Below are positions 1-11,799 of a DNA stretch of 64,000 nucleotides, in pieces (within the stretch, counting starts at the first letter, position 1; each line of letters starts with the position of its first letter). The notes beneath the pieces were generated by a model. It was not told the origin of the DNA. It searched no databases and worked only from the letters and a program-made list of their open reading frames with translations. The DNA is from Neoarius graeffei (taxonomy: Eukaryota; Chordata; Actinopteri; Siluriformes; Ariidae): positions 20,014,610 through 20,078,609 of the forward strand of contig NC_083590.1 in the NCBI RefSeq assembly GCF_027579695.1, in the 5' to 3' direction. The position numbers were made by a program, and so were the translations under genes.

Positions 1-75
1 AGAAAAGGGGATGTCTCACAGTGGGAAACATGGCCTTGTCCCAACTTTTTTGAGATGTGTTGTTGTCATGAAATT
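1..75. mobile_element. End fragment of a Tc1-like element, left part
   Basis: GTCCCAACTTTTTTGAGATG at the window start and GTCCCAACTTTTTTGGAATC at 1801 are the recurrent end sequences of a fish Tc1-like family. The remainder of this copy resumes at 1658, so it is split by another element. Confidence 0.5.
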
Positions 76-320
76 TAAAGGGGAATGGATATTAAAATTT
101 GTCCTAAAACTGTTTCCATATCGCGATCTAGCATAAAATTTGCTTTCTTTTGATATACGGCAAGCTAGTATCCAAATCACAAAATCCAAGATATTTAACA
201 ATAACATCGGCAGTAATCGCCATCCCAGTTCGTTTTTTTTTTGCTGCCATACGATAATCTGGGCGCCATATTGTGACGTCAGCGCAGTAATCCACTCCGT
301 GTAAACAACAAGGAAAAGCA

Positions 321-449
321 ATGTCTGACTCGGATGTCAGTGAAATTAGCGTGGATTTGTCCGAATTTTCAGAAGAATTATCTGATGATAATGGGTTAGA
401 AGAAAGAGAACTTTCACAGGTTCAACCTAGAGATATTCAACCATATTGA
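321..449 (+). pseudogene. Acidic ORF fragment of a DNA transposon
   Basis: An ATG-initiated frame rich in Asp, Glu and Ser (MSDSDVSEISVDLSEFSEE) runs into RDIQPY, then a TGA stop at 447-449; the frame continues with FEPYVPDTELEVSDDD. The stop sits where an Arg codon would give IQPYRFEP, a motif I associate with accessory proteins of fish DNA transposons. A related short ORF lies at 23299. This is inactive mobile-element coding sequence, not a host gene. Confidence 0.4.
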
Positions 450-1198
450 TTTGAACCATATGTGCCAGATACAGAACTCGAAGTGTCTGATGATGATTTT
501 TGGTCCATGTAGTCCATGCAATGTCCTTTCAGCCATGTTTTTGCTCCGTGTCATGGCTGAATCCTGAATGACTCCTATTTGTATAAATAGGGCACTACAT
601 AGGCAGCAGTGGTAGTTTCTTTTTCCCTGCCATGGAAGCGCACTTGTATACTGAGGAGGAAAGCAATTTGCATCACAGCCGTGAGGCGGCTCGGCTTTCC
701 CTTTCGGGCGCTCTCGTTTTCTGTTAGAATTTGGTAAAGAAAAAAAAATATTATTTACCAGCTTACCGGGTCCATGAACATAAATCTGACAGCTGACAAG
801 GTCGGGATATAAACGAATCGAATACAAACCACCCGCCAGGACTCCTACTTATGCGGCTCCAGCTTATCCTTGAAGCTGGAGCCGCAGCTGGATGAAGCCG
901 GCAGCGCGCAGTGATAAGAAGGGAGAGAAAATAGTGCCAAGCGATTGCGAGGTCTGACTTTTTATTTGGCAATGGTTTTGTGATGCAAATATATCACTCT
1001 TTTGAACACATACTGTTTTGAGACGAAAAACGTTTTACTTTCGTGACCCCAACAAACTTGCCGGACTACTTTCGTCTGGACCAAAACTGGACAAGAACTG
1101 GACTCACAGGATGCTGTCAGGGGTAAGTCAGTGTGTTTGCACGACACTATTGATGGGGATGCCATACAGATTCATGTCAAAAATCCCGAACTATCCCT

Positions 1199-1354
1199 TT
1201 AACATAATATTTTGTGAATGTTACATTGAGCACGGGTTCGTTGTACTTGTTTTGTCCATAGATTCCTCATATGCGAGTCCTTTGGAAACCTAAAAAGTGT
1301 CACATTGTGACTAGGAATATTACAGCAACCTGCAGCAACACATCGATTCGGCAT
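1199..1354 (-). pseudogene. THAP zinc-finger fragment (transposase N-terminus)
   Basis: Minus-strand frame from ATG at 1354 reads MPNRCVAAGCC, then LFRFPKD and LWTKQVQR. The C-x4-C spacing, FRFPKD and the Trp position are typical of the THAP C2CH DNA-binding domain used by P-element and Harbinger-like transposases. Only the first part of the domain is open before the frame ends, so this is a fragment. Confidence 0.6.
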
Positions 1355-1657
1355 TCTCACATAATATGTAGGGGAATCTACAACAAAAAAAACGATTCTG
1401 CAACTCAACGCATATAAAGGAATGTAAACATTCATCCGAGAATTTTCCTGGTTACTGCGCTGACGTCATATCCGGCTTCTTCCTGGCGAGTAGAACGGTT
1501 TTCGGCGGGGTGCTTGAATCTGTGATATTTCGAACTATTGTGTCGATTTGTAAAAAAACGATGTGTTTACTGATAAAAACTGCCGTGTATTGGTGGACAA
1601 AATATTATAATCTTTACGAATAAATGAACTTGTGTTGGTCCTTTCTGTATCCCTTTA

Positions 1658-1833
1658 AAATCACCTAATTTTTCTCTTTAAATGATGCATTTTCTCAGTT
1701 TAAACATTTGATATGTCATCTATGTTCTATTCTGAATAAAATATGGAATTTTGAAACTTCCACATCATTGCATTCCGTTTTTATTTACAATTTGTACTTT
1801 GTCCCAACTTTTTTGGAATCAGGGTTGTGTGTG
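1658..1833. mobile_element. End fragment of a Tc1-like element, right part
   Basis: Continues the fragment at 1-75 and ends GTCCCAACTTTTTTGGAATC, followed by a (TA)n run. Confidence 0.5.
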
Positions 1834-1855
1834 TATATATATATATATATATATA
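1834..1855. repeat. (TA)n microsatellite
   Basis: Eleven consecutive TA dinucleotides, consistent with expansion at a Tc1-type TA target. Confidence 0.9.
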
Positions 1856-2153
1856 AACTAACAATTAATATACTAACAGCATTTCCAGAAAAGTTGGGAT
1901 ATTTTCCAAAATGCAATAAAAACAAAAATCTGTGATTTGTTAATTTATGTGAGCGTTTATTTAACTGACAAAACTACAAAAAAAAAAAAGATTTTCAATC
2001 ATTTTACTGACCAGCTTAATTGTATTTTGTAAATATAAACAAAGTTAGAATTTGATGCCTGAAACACACACAAAAAAGTCTGGACAGAGGCATTATCATT
2101 GATGTATTACATCACCTTTCCTTTTAATAACACTTTTTAATCGTATAAGAGCC

Positions 2154-3086
2154 ATTCCACCAAATCGGTGCCATTTCTGTCCCTAGAAAATTATATGTAT
2201 AAATGCACATAAAAATGTACTTTAAAATACATTTCCTTATTATGCAGAATGTCCTGCACATTGATCTGATTTCAAATTTGATATATAATTGTAAGGATTA
2301 ATAAAAACTACCTAAAACACTGAAAAATAGCCTGTGTTACCTGTCCCCGCACTCTAACTTTATACTTAACTATGAAATATTATGATTAAAATCCTTCAGA
2401 AACAGTATTTCTTTTGCACTGTTGTGTGACTCCATATCCTATCCATGGTTTAAATATATATTTTTTCATAAGAAATCCACAATATCTTAGTTAAAATACA
2501 CATTTTAGTCGTGTCCCTGGGTTTTCACTCAGTCCTGTTCCCCAAACATATTACCCCATCTGACAAATTTGGAACATTCCATAAATCACATGCTCAACAG
2601 GAAGTTACATCAGTTGTGTCTTCTGAAGGCCATGGGAAGACCAAAAGTTAGTTCTCTCATTTACTTTTCTGTATATTTGATGATTTTTTAACTTTGACTG
2701 ATAAGGTCAATGTCAACATACTATCCTGTTACTTAAATTATTTCTTAGATGATATTTGTTTATTTTAAAAATACAGATTTTTGGTAAATCACTAGAATGT
2801 GCTAAGCGTGGTCATGCTATTAGCGATGACGCCATGTGGCTTAATTCCATGTATTAGCTAATCCTAGGCTAAAAACTCAGTCCTGTTACCTTCAGAGTTT
2901 TGGTAACAGGACTGAAAAAAATGCAGCCATCTTTGACTTCCAAACCTTGTAAAAAAATAAATAACATAGCCTTTTAACATTTTGAATAGTTAAATATGTG
3001 TTATAATCAGTGTTGAAAAGATATAACAAATTAAGTTTAATTTGGGAGTGGTACAACAAGCAAATGGCACCCATTCGGTGGAATGT
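2154..3086. mobile_element. Non-autonomous DNA element with 24-bp terminal inverted repeats
   Basis: Ends are near-perfect inverted copies: CATTCCACCAAATCGGTGCC at the left against CATTCCACCGAATGGGTGCC read on the other strand at the right (two mismatches). The interior has no coding sequence. Phrases with CAGTCCTGTT recur inside (2533, 2880 and inverted at 2910). Confidence 0.6.
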
Positions 3087-3133
3087 CCCATAGGATCTGA
3101 GGACTTCAGCTGTTCAACAGTCCGTGGTCGCTG

Positions 3134-3541
3134 TTATTGGATTCTCCTCTTCATGATGCGCCATACATTCTCAATAGGAGACAGATCTGGATGGGCAGCA
3201 AGCCAGTCAAGCACACGCACTCTGTGTCTACGAAGCCACACTGTTGTAGTCCGTGCAGAATGCACTGCCTTCAGGTGGCACTGCCTGAGAGCTCGAGGGT
3301 CACGCACATTCAGCAGTGGTTTCTGACCTCGCCCTTTACGCATTGAGATGTCTCCGAATTCCCTGAATCTTTTCACAATATTATGGACTGCAGATTTTGA
3401 AAGATCTAAAATCTTGCATTGAGAAATGTTCTTTTTGCACTGACTAACAATTCTCTGACACATTTTGGCACAAAGCAGTGAGCCACGCCCCATCCTTGCT
3501 TGCAAAGACTGAGCCTTTGGTGCTGCTTCTTTTATACCCAA
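3134..3541 (-). pseudogene. Tc1-like transposase, internally deleted
   Basis: A 135-codon frame joins the N-terminal helix-turn-helix region (SKSAVHNIVKRFREFG, then KGRGQKP) directly to the C-terminal catalytic end (DWLAAHPDLSPIENVWRIMK). The middle of the DDE domain is missing; intact Tc1 transposases are about 340 residues. The fusion cannot be active. Confidence 0.8.
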
Positions 3542-3660
3542 TCATGATCGCAATTAACCTGCTTACTGTGGAATCTTCCAAAATGATGTTTACAGGATAT
3601 TCAAGTAACTTTTCAGTCTTATTTTGCCTCTGTTCCAACTTTTTCTCATTCTGCACAGGC

Positions 3661-3955
3661 TACAGCAGCGCGCCTTCATAGACGGAGTGCGTGTGCTTGA
3701 CTGGCCTGCTGCCAGTCCAGATCTGTTTCCTATTGAGAATGTATGGCGCATCATGAAGAGAAGAATCAGACAACAGCGACCAGGGACTGATGAGCAGCTG
3801 AAGTATTGCGTCAAGCAAGAATGGACAAAAATTCCAATTGCAAAACTGCAACAATTCGTATTCTCGGATCCCACGCGATTAAAAAGTGTTATTAAAAGGA
3901 AAGGTGATGTAATACAATGCTAATGATGCCTCTGTCGCAACTTTTTTTTTTGAGT
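3661..3955 (+). pseudogene. Tc1-like transposase C-terminal fragment in opposite orientation
   Basis: Plus-strand frame ending at 3923 reads VLDWPAASPDLFPIENVWRI, then the conserved tail to the stop. It is the same C-terminal part as the neighbouring minus-strand copy, so two truncated copies lie end to end in inverted orientation. A Tc1-like terminus follows at 3925-3955. Confidence 0.75.
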
Positions 3956-3959
3956 GTGT

Positions 3960-4285
3960 TGCAGACGGGTGCTGATGTTGGGTGAGGAGGTCTGGGGTGC
4001 AAGTCGGAGTTCCAGGTGTTCAGTAGAGTTGACTTCAGTCAGGGCTTGGAGTTCTTCCACTCCAGCCTTAACAGTCCATGTTTTCATAGAGCTCACTTTG
4101 TGCAGAGGAACATCATTGTGCTGGAACAGGTTTGGGCCACGTTAGTTCTAGAGAAGGGAAAGTGTAATACCACAGCATACAAAGGCAATCATGTGCTTCC
4201 TTGTAATGTGGAAACAGTTTGAGGAAGAAGCACATATGGGTGTGATGGTCAGGTGTCCACACACTTTTGGCAATATAGTGTATCC
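3960..4285 (-). mobile_element. Second Tc1-like family, 3' remnant
   Basis: Minus-strand coding remains of the transposase C-terminal third (region GGAACAGGTTTGGGCC) end at the inverted-repeat motif GGTGTCCACACACTTTTGGC at about 4250. The frame is broken. This family differs from the copies at 1870-3955. Confidence 0.6.
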
Positions 4286-4355
4286 TCAGTTGGATTTTTT
4301 TTTTAAAATAATTATTTTATTTCCTTTTTACCTTTTTTCACCCAAAGGTTTGCAG

Positions 4356-5441
4356 CTTTAATGGAAATCTCAGGTCTCAGTCTTAAACAGAGTGATCTTT
4401 TCCCAAAGGGGGTTGCGGTGTACCTGAATCACGATCTCAGCATGCTGCGTTTGTTCGAGGTATTCTCTGAAAGTACTCCACAGCTCGTCCTGATGACGGC
4501 TCTCATCATGGAGATGCAGGAACTGCATCTCTTTACAGGTCAGACCAAACAAAAAAAACCCCAAAACCTGCCATACAGTCTCCATGTTGACGTTTTGGCT
4601 TGGAATTGGATTGGACATGATCCGATAACGTTATTTTTCTTCTCTCTTCATTTCAGTCGTTAAAATTATTGGCTCTCTTTCCTCCCTCTCTTTCACTGTA
4701 TTGTCCTACCATCGCAACATGCGTGCATTCATCCCTGAAAAGCTGAAGATGGGATGGTCTTCGTCTATAATCTACTTCCTGTGGAACCTGTTCCTGATTG
4801 GCCCACGTGTCATGTCTGTGTCCCTCTTCGCTTCCGTCCTGCCCTGCTACGTCGCCGCTCACTTCCTGTCCCTGTGGACACTGCTGGTCCTGTGGGCCTG
4901 GTGGCAGAAGACAGACTTCATGGAAAGTAAAGCTGGAGAATGGCTGTACCGGGCCACCATAGGCCTCATCTGGTACTTCAGCTGGTTTAATGTAGTGAGT
5001 GGAAATACGAAACTCAAAGGAATCATCTACCACATGGTTATGGGGGCGGATACCATGCTGCTGTTAGGATTATGGTGGTGGAGGAGATCTGTGGAATCAG
5101 CTCGTCTTAGTCCACTACCTATTAATCCCTACCTACTTATTGTTATGTTAATAATAAGCTACATTATAGGAGCAGCACTGAAATTGGTTTATTATTGGAA
5201 ATTTCATCCTAAACAACCAGAACTGGAAATACGGGAAGCTGTGACCGATACGAAGTCAGAGTTGAAACCGCAGCCAATGCAAGGGAGAAAAGGGTTTTAT
5301 GGTACTGACGAGCTGGACTCGTGTACGCCAATGGGATTGAACAATACACCTGAACCCACTGTTACACCTCCATCACCTCAAAGGACTGTAACTGGTGTTC
5401 ACAAAAGGATGAAAAACATGGCTGTGAATTTCTACTCCTAA
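4356..5441 (+). CDS. xkr8: XK-related protein 8 (apoptotic phospholipid scramblase), last two coding exons
   Basis: XKR8 is a plasma-membrane protein that, once cleaved by caspase, scrambles phospholipids and exposes phosphatidylserine on dying cells. Two exons are visible: 4356-4538 (acceptor TTTGCAG, donor CAG|GTCAGA) and 4657-5441 (acceptor TTTCAG, stop TAA). They join in phase (ACA G|TC GTT). The first holds the family motif LSMLRLFEVFSESTPQL; the second holds SSIIYFLWNL, several hydrophobic membrane segments, EWLYRAT, YFSWFNV and LVYYWKFHP, all in the order of vertebrate XKR8. The polar cytoplasmic tail contains DELD (5307-5318), which fits a caspase-3 type site. The amino-terminal exon, usually a bit over 100 residues, is not in the window, so the gene is partial at its 5' side. 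The neighbour eya3 matches the human XKR8-EYA3 adjacency (from memory). Fish can carry several xkr8 paralogs and I cannot say which this is. Confidence 0.9.
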
Positions 5442-5500
5442 TCTGGATTTTACTAGGATGTACATAATGTGTAGAATATGTAAATATAATAGAGGATGTT

Positions 5501-5589
5501 ACACGGTGGCGCAAAGATATGAAGTTTATCTTCGAGTGATATATTTTTCAACAAAAGAAGATAAACTTCATATCTTTGCACCACCGTGT
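5501..5589. repeat. 33-bp inverted repeat (hairpin) 60 bp after the xkr8 stop
   Basis: Arms 5501-5533 and 5557-5589, starting ACACGGTGGCGCAAAGATAT, are reverse complements with one mismatch around a 23-nt loop. The same motif marks the ends of the element family at 32.7 and 38.2 kb. Confidence 0.85.
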
Positions 5590-6500
5590 AATATTATATA
5601 TATTAATTATATGGACACAAACAAAAATGCAAGTTAATCAAAAGAATTTTAATTTTGAACCGGTTCGCCATTTTGACAGCGCGCGTCTAGTCAGCGTGAA
5701 AACACTGAGTGACGTCATCGGAGTGATATATCGGGAATTATTATCCATACAGGACACTTTTTCGATGGAATAAAAACAACATGTTCTATTCCCTTCTAGC
5801 GGGTTTCATTCATTTGGTTCGATAGCATGTAATATTGTTAGCATATCGCTTATCCGACGTGTATTACTTCAATGGAGAACGACCGTTGAATATGGTTTAC
5901 GATATTGCATGGGTGTCGGAGACGTAAAACTTCCGCACTAGCGAGCGACTGTGACAATCTGTAAACAAACATGGTCGCCAGGTTTGCTCCGTTAAAATAC
6001 AGAAGATTTTGAGAGAATTTTGAAAGACACGTTGAACACCTGACAGGAATGTGCATGTATAATAATGTTGGCTGGCTTTTTTTTCATGGTCTATCAGATA
6101 TATTCCATTCAGCTACTCGTCTTCGACTCGTTCAGTATCATGCTAGATGAACGGAATATATCTGATATACCACTCACTGCCAGGCAGCATTACAGTATTT
6201 AAATATGTGACTCAGAGCCGCGATGTATTTCGTCCGAAAAATGCAAGTTTTTCAACACGCGAAGATAAACTTCATATCTTCAAGCCAACGTGTGATTTTC
6301 TTTTTATTATATCGACACATTCACAAAACAAAACTTACCCAAATTTATTAAAAACAATTCATCGATTTCCTCACGACTGACACACAGAGATTTGTCACGG
6401 TTTTGGTTCTCCATGTCCCGGCTGGAGCTCGGATGAAAAATACGAGTGGTGCATTTCCCAGTAAAACACTCGTGTCCATATAATGTCACTGTACATACCA
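5501..6500. mobile_element. Dispersed DNA element, family A, copy 1
   Basis: Bounded by AAGATATGAAGTTTATCTTC-type inverted ends (5511 and inverted near 6258). A second hairpin (6085-6180) with arms around ATCAGATATATTCC is shared with the copy at 37833-38460. No intact ORF. Family not recognised. Confidence 0.5.
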
Positions 6501-6659
6501 CTTTTCAGACAAAAAAAAAAACCATCATGAAGGCTGTTGGGCTAATTTTTTTTTTTATAACACTGATTGTGCTCGAGACTGAGACTATTTAAAAAAAATG
6601 GAATTAGATATTTCTACATAAAAAAAAAGAACAGTAAACTATAATAAATTAAAAATTAT

Positions 6660-6960
6660 AATATTTGGTGTGAGGACTCTGCTTTAAAAAAAAATAAATT
6701 ATATAGTAGTCTCAGGTCCAGTGAGTGCAGTTTTATGCGGAAATGAGCTGTAGGTTTTACTGAGCATCTTCCAGAACCAGCCACAGTTCTTCTGGACACT
6801 TTGACTGTCACACTTGCATCGTAATTTTGCACCAAAACCCAGCAGCCTTCATTATGTTTTCTTTTTTAACCTGAAAAGTGGAGTCATGTAATATATGCTG
6901 CTTTCTTTACGGACATACAGACACTTTACTGTCACATTTAAGTTTGTGCTGGAAATCTGA
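6660..6960. repeat. Dispersed repeat, family B, copy 1
   Basis: About 300 bp containing CAGTTTTATGCGGAAATGAG recurs closely at 57440-57680 in the kinase intron. No coding sequence. Confidence 0.7.
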
Positions 6961-8899
6961 AATGTTTTTGTTCTGACTTGATCATGTAAAATTCATCAAT
7001 TATAAATCTATTACAAAAGTTTGTACAAAAAAAAAAAGCGTGATTAAGACTTATACAGTACTGTGTAAATATAAAACGATTTTCTAAGGGAGAATACTTG
7101 TGACATTCACGTCCTGATAGTTTATATTTTATTAAAAAAAAAAAAAAACCCAGATCATCAGTCCATGTTCTTTCCATTTCGCACTTTACTTTTGATTGCG
7201 TAAACTGGTTTATTCACATTGCCATGGTTACGTTATATGAAGGGTATTCATTCATTCATTCATTCATTCATTTAGAAACGTCATGGTTATTTTTTGACCA
7301 TGTTAAAATTGTCCCAGGATTAAAAAAAAAATGGGGTATGAAACCAAAAAGTAAATTTCAGTACAAAATAATAAAGTATTTTCGCGTGACCCAGTATATA
7401 AGTTTTGAAACTTTTTTATTTATGCTGCCACAAATAGTATTATAATACACAGGAAAACTTGTCCGGGCCTAAAACAGTGTTCCGGTCACGAAATAATAAT
7501 AAAATAAAATAAAAAAAAAGAATAAAAAGAAATTGCATCAGAGTACAGTTAGTAAACTATTTCCTATGTAACGTGGTCAAGTCACATCAGCATTCGAGTA
7601 GTTACCAAAGAGATCAGCCAGTCATACCTTCACAACACACACACACACACACCTTTATAATTACTGGGCTAAATGATTTGTCATAGCTGCTTTATGATCA
7701 GAGGTGGAGCCTTGGCTCAAATAATTACACGCTGCTCACGTATATTATATATAATAAATGCACGGGAGAAGATGAAATGAAATAAAAGCAGCATAAAATA
7801 ACAAATATTGAGATCACAGATGCTGTACATGAAGAAAACTTTTTTTTTTTTTGGATTTGAAAGTTTTTCGATCCGTTTTAGTTTCCTTGATTGTCCGTGC
7901 AGTTTAAGTCTCAAAGTGACAGGAAACGGCGGAGACTTTACATTCGTACTTGGAGCTTCATGCATGAAAATGAAAACGTGAAAGGAAAAAATAAAAAATT
8001 GATCGAGGCGTGGACTGATCATGTGACATTTCAAACAATCTAACAAGGGAGTGCGAGAAGAAGAAGAAGAAGGCGGCAGCGTACAATAACATTGTAGTCA
8101 TAAAGGCATGAGCTAGACTGAGCTTCAGAATCAAGTAAAAAAACAAACAAACAATAAACGAAAGAACACTTCTACTTACTGACTTAAACACGACATAGAA
8201 AAATCCCTTAAACATTTGCAGTATTACAGCAAATCCCATTAAGATGATACACTGTAAGGTTTATAGTTAAAAGGCACGATATAAATAAGTACAGGAAAAA
8301 CAAACACATTCGTATTTCAGTCGAAGCTGCTTGTGTGAAAACGTTTTTTTTTTTTCTTCTTCTTTAGGCTCAGCACTGTTTAGTCGAATCTCACAGCATC
8401 CAGAGCATCCATCCTCATCGTCTTCATCGTTCAGATCACGGACCCAAAACATATTGCACAGAGTTTCCTTCTCCCAAGATGTGTGCTTTTACCTTTTACG
8501 AGAGTTACGACAAACGAATCGAGCACTCGGATAAGGCTGGGTGATGTTATTAGCTACATGTATAAAATCAATATTGTGATATTTATCGACATCACAATAC
8601 GTTTTTAAGGACATCACGAGTAAGTTTATAACACTGAGCACCTCCGATGTAACAAGGGGCGTCTTAAAGGACATTTTTCTTCGCATGCTAGTTCAATTTC
8701 CCTTTTTTTCCCCTTTTTTATACACTTTGATTTTAAAATCAAGCTCGGCTGCGTCACAGAGCATGTTTCAGTACTCGCTGAATTCGTGCTACTCGCTGAG
8801 AAAGACACCATTAAAAGAATACTCCAGCGTTTTTACACCTAATCCCCAAACAACCAAGAACCGACTCATTTCTCTGTTCTGAGAAAAGAATTCACTTAT
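6961..8899. other. Non-coding intergenic stretch between xkr8 and eya3
   Basis: AT-rich with (ATTC)n at 7247-7272, (CA)n at 7635-7653 and many poly-A runs. I see no coding exon or recognisable element. Confidence 0.5.
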
Positions 8900-9239
8900 A
8901 ATACAAGTGCAAGGGCAGAATGTGAATTCTGTCGAACGCTGTAACGAATTCATTATTAAAAAACACCCTCATTGGGAGTCTCGAATCTGATTGGTCAGAA
9001 GGTGGTGCTGAATTTGAGAACAGCAGCTCTGATAGTTTTTATTTGCTAATCCGTATAAACAGAGTTATAGCAACGTGTCCACGCTTTTACTTTAAGACAA
9101 CAAAGCTGTCCGTAAGTTTTTGGGATTTTTTTGGTAACATGGCAACTTGTGCTTCCGAGGAGATGTTTGGAGGAGAGAAAAAAAAGAAAAAAAAAAGGGA
9201 ATGGCTGTTTATAGCTGCTCTAACATAAGTGATAACAGC

Positions 9240-10375
9240 AATTACCTCTATCCACATTCACTGGATATGAGCAATCACGCGCTCTGATTGGTTTCTCTAC
9301 TACAAGGATATCCGCCCATATACTGTGAGTAGAGGAAAACAAAATGGCGGAGCGCGCTGCTGAACCAACCGAGGATGAAATAAAAACTCTACTTGGAATC
9401 AAAACCCCAAAAAATATAAAAAAAAAAAGCAACAAAATAATATGGAATAAAAGAGTATTTGATGACAAGAATGTCTCATCTCATTATCTGTAGCCGCTTT
9501 ATCCTGTTCTACAGGGTCGCAGGCAAGCTGGAGCCTATCCCAGCTGACTACGGGCGAAAGGCGGGGTACACCCTGGACAAGTCGCCAGGTCATCACAGGG
9601 CTGACACATAGACACAGACAACCATTCACACTCACATTCACACCTACGCTCAATTTAGAGTCACCAGTTAACCTAACCTGCATGTCTTTGGACTGTGGGG
9701 GAAACCGGAGCACCCGGAGGAAACCCACGCGGACACGGGGAGAACATGCAAACTCCGCACAGAAAGGCCCTCGCCGGCCACGGGGCTCGAACCCGGACCT
9801 TCTTGCTGTGAGGCGACAGCGCTAACCACTACACCACCGTGCCGCCCTATGACAAGAACGTATCTTTTTTATTTTTCAACAATCACATTTTTCATAAACT
9901 GCTCCTGTCATTTCGCCAGTTTGTTTACATTTTTCATCATTAAGCATTAAAATTTTTTTTACACTGGTTCAAAAGCTCAAAGAAGTTTGAAAATGACAGA
10001 ACTTAAATATCCAAGGAAGAATTAAATAAATGCCTAAAGCTATTCTGTACCTTGGCAGCAAGATGGCACTTTCTACAAAAAAAAAAGAAAAAAAAAACCC
10101 CCAACACTCAAGTTAATTCTTGCAGCCATCGATAGGTTTTTAAGAAGCCCGCCTGAGTGGAAATGATTTCGTCAGACGTTTTGTAGAAAGTTTTTATTTA
10201 TCGAATTTGCAAAAAAAAAAAAAAAACAAAACCCTCAGTTTCTCAAAATCCAGTAAAAGTGGATAGGATAAAACAGTTATTCCACTCAATCTCGCTGTAC
10301 ATGGCTTATAGCCGCTATCAGCTCATGTACGACTAGATTTCGTTGAATAACTGTTAAATAGCTTGAACTGTAATT
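9240..10375 (+). mobile_element. Dispersed DNA element, family C, copy 1 (carries a SINE)
   Basis: Starts near ATCCACATTCACTGGATATG and ends with the inverted pair ACAGTTATTCCACTCAATCT (10273) and GTTGAATAACTGTTAAAT (10342). Copies at 24985-25755 and, inverted, 56615-57290. No transposase coding seen. Confidence 0.6.
9472..9848 (-). mobile_element. tRNA-derived SINE, full length
   Basis: Minus-strand copy with tRNA-like head (box A region GTAGTGGTTAGCGCTG, box B GGTTCGAGCCC) and a roughly 300-bp body ending in (ATGAG)n-like tail. Target-site duplication ATGACAAGAA flanks it (9462-9471, 9849-9858). Confidence 0.9.
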
Positions 10376-10379
10376 GGAG

Positions 10380-11763
10380 AAAAAGTACAAGTTGCCCATT
10401 AATCAAAGTAATGTAATTTTTGCCAAACTGCTACAGTCGTGTAAGAGGAAGAAACACTAACCGGACATGCTGTTATTGGAAAATAAATCAACGTCGAAGT
10501 GGGAACAGGTGATTTATCTCTAAAACACAGCTGTGTCATGTTTTAGTCCTGACGTAATGAATTTTTTTTTTTAAACAAACAAAAAAAAGGCGGCCTCAGT
10601 TTCCAGCTGACGGCGTACGGAGATGACAAAACCCGCAAAGAAAGCCGAAATAACAGGAATTGCTGTGGGTCTCATCCTTAAATGTCTTGTGAAGTTGCAT
10701 TACATGTTCATAAATGATTAGCAGAACTCATAAACCATCTGTAACCTTTGAGAAGTGAGTTTTGAGGGTTTATTATTATAAAAATGGATAAAGATTAGGA
10801 AGAAAAAAAAAATCACTACAGTATTCCTTTAATGGCCTGCCATTAAAATACACCGAGAGCCAAATCATGTCCTCGTACGATTACAATCCACGGGGTTCGA
10901 TACTGAGCATCTGATTAGACACATGGAACAAGTAAAAGTCACAGGAACCACACTGAAGTACCACGTGAACACCAGTATTTATACATTTAAAAAAAAAAAA
11001 AATCAACAATTTAACAATGCGTCCTTGTTACAGCGCGGTGAGGTGAGGGCTTTTCGTTCCCTCCCGTCCGTCCTGAATTCAGGTTCAGAGGATTATGGGA
11101 GTGAGAGTAATGAAAGTCATGCTATGAGAACAGAAACGTATGCACACAGGAAGTGAATATCGGCAGTCCGACTGATTCAGTCGTATTCCATACAATTGGG
11201 AATCGTATGAATCAACTGGATCAAGCTGTGCCGAATCGTTGAGCCACTTTACTGTAGACCACCTGATGGATGTTTCGCTTCAATGAAATGTGAATGAACT
11301 TTTAAAGCATAAAAAAAAAAAAAAGTCAGAAAACTAATCTGTTATTCCATATCCACATTCAGGCTCTGCCACCAGTCCAGTCCTCCGAGTGCAAAACAGG
11401 GAAAGGGGAAAAAAAAAAGTCCAGGATCGAGAACGCAAATGAGAGATGTACAAAGAAAAAGAAATTGACGGGAAAGAAAAAAAAAAAAATCCAAAACCCT
11501 TACGCCAGTGCAGCTTTGGTCTTTCCTTTGGTGAATCCAGTTTGAACAGAAATGCTCATAAAACACGCAGTGCTTTTGCGGTGGGCTGGCAGTACGAGGG
11601 CCAGGTTCGGGTCTTTTTCACCATCCTTGTGCATATCTGAAGAGATTATCGCAGTGCCAGGCTCGTGCCCAGGTATTTAGCTGCCTTAAAGGTAGTGGAA
11701 GGATACCCTGTAGGCTCAAACCCTTCTTCTGTCCTCCAAGACTCATCAGGTGTCCATAACGTG

Positions 11764-11799
<36 letters not shown>

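Larger units (their letters stand above)
76..1657. mobile_element. THAP-domain DNA transposon remnant nested in a Tc1-like copy
   Basis: The segment starts TTTAAAGGGG and ends CCCTTTAAA, giving short inverted ends, and separates two parts of one Tc1-like fragment. It carries broken coding remnants of two kinds, listed separately. The 440-770 part recurs at 23420-23660. THAP-bearing elements with a second acidic ORF are known among Harbinger/ISL2EU-type and P-type transposons; the exact family is not certain. Confidence 0.5.
1870..3660 (-). mobile_element. Tc1-like element with internal deletion, split by another element
   Basis: The left end contains CAGAAAAGTTGGGAT and GACAGAGGCATTATCATTG; the same end motif closes the neighbouring copy near 3925. 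Transposase remains lie on the minus strand at 3134-3541. A separate element occupies 2154-3086. Confidence 0.55.

Noticed and set aside
4653-5033. 126-codon minus-strand frame
   Set aside because: Antisense shadow of the xkr8 last exon.
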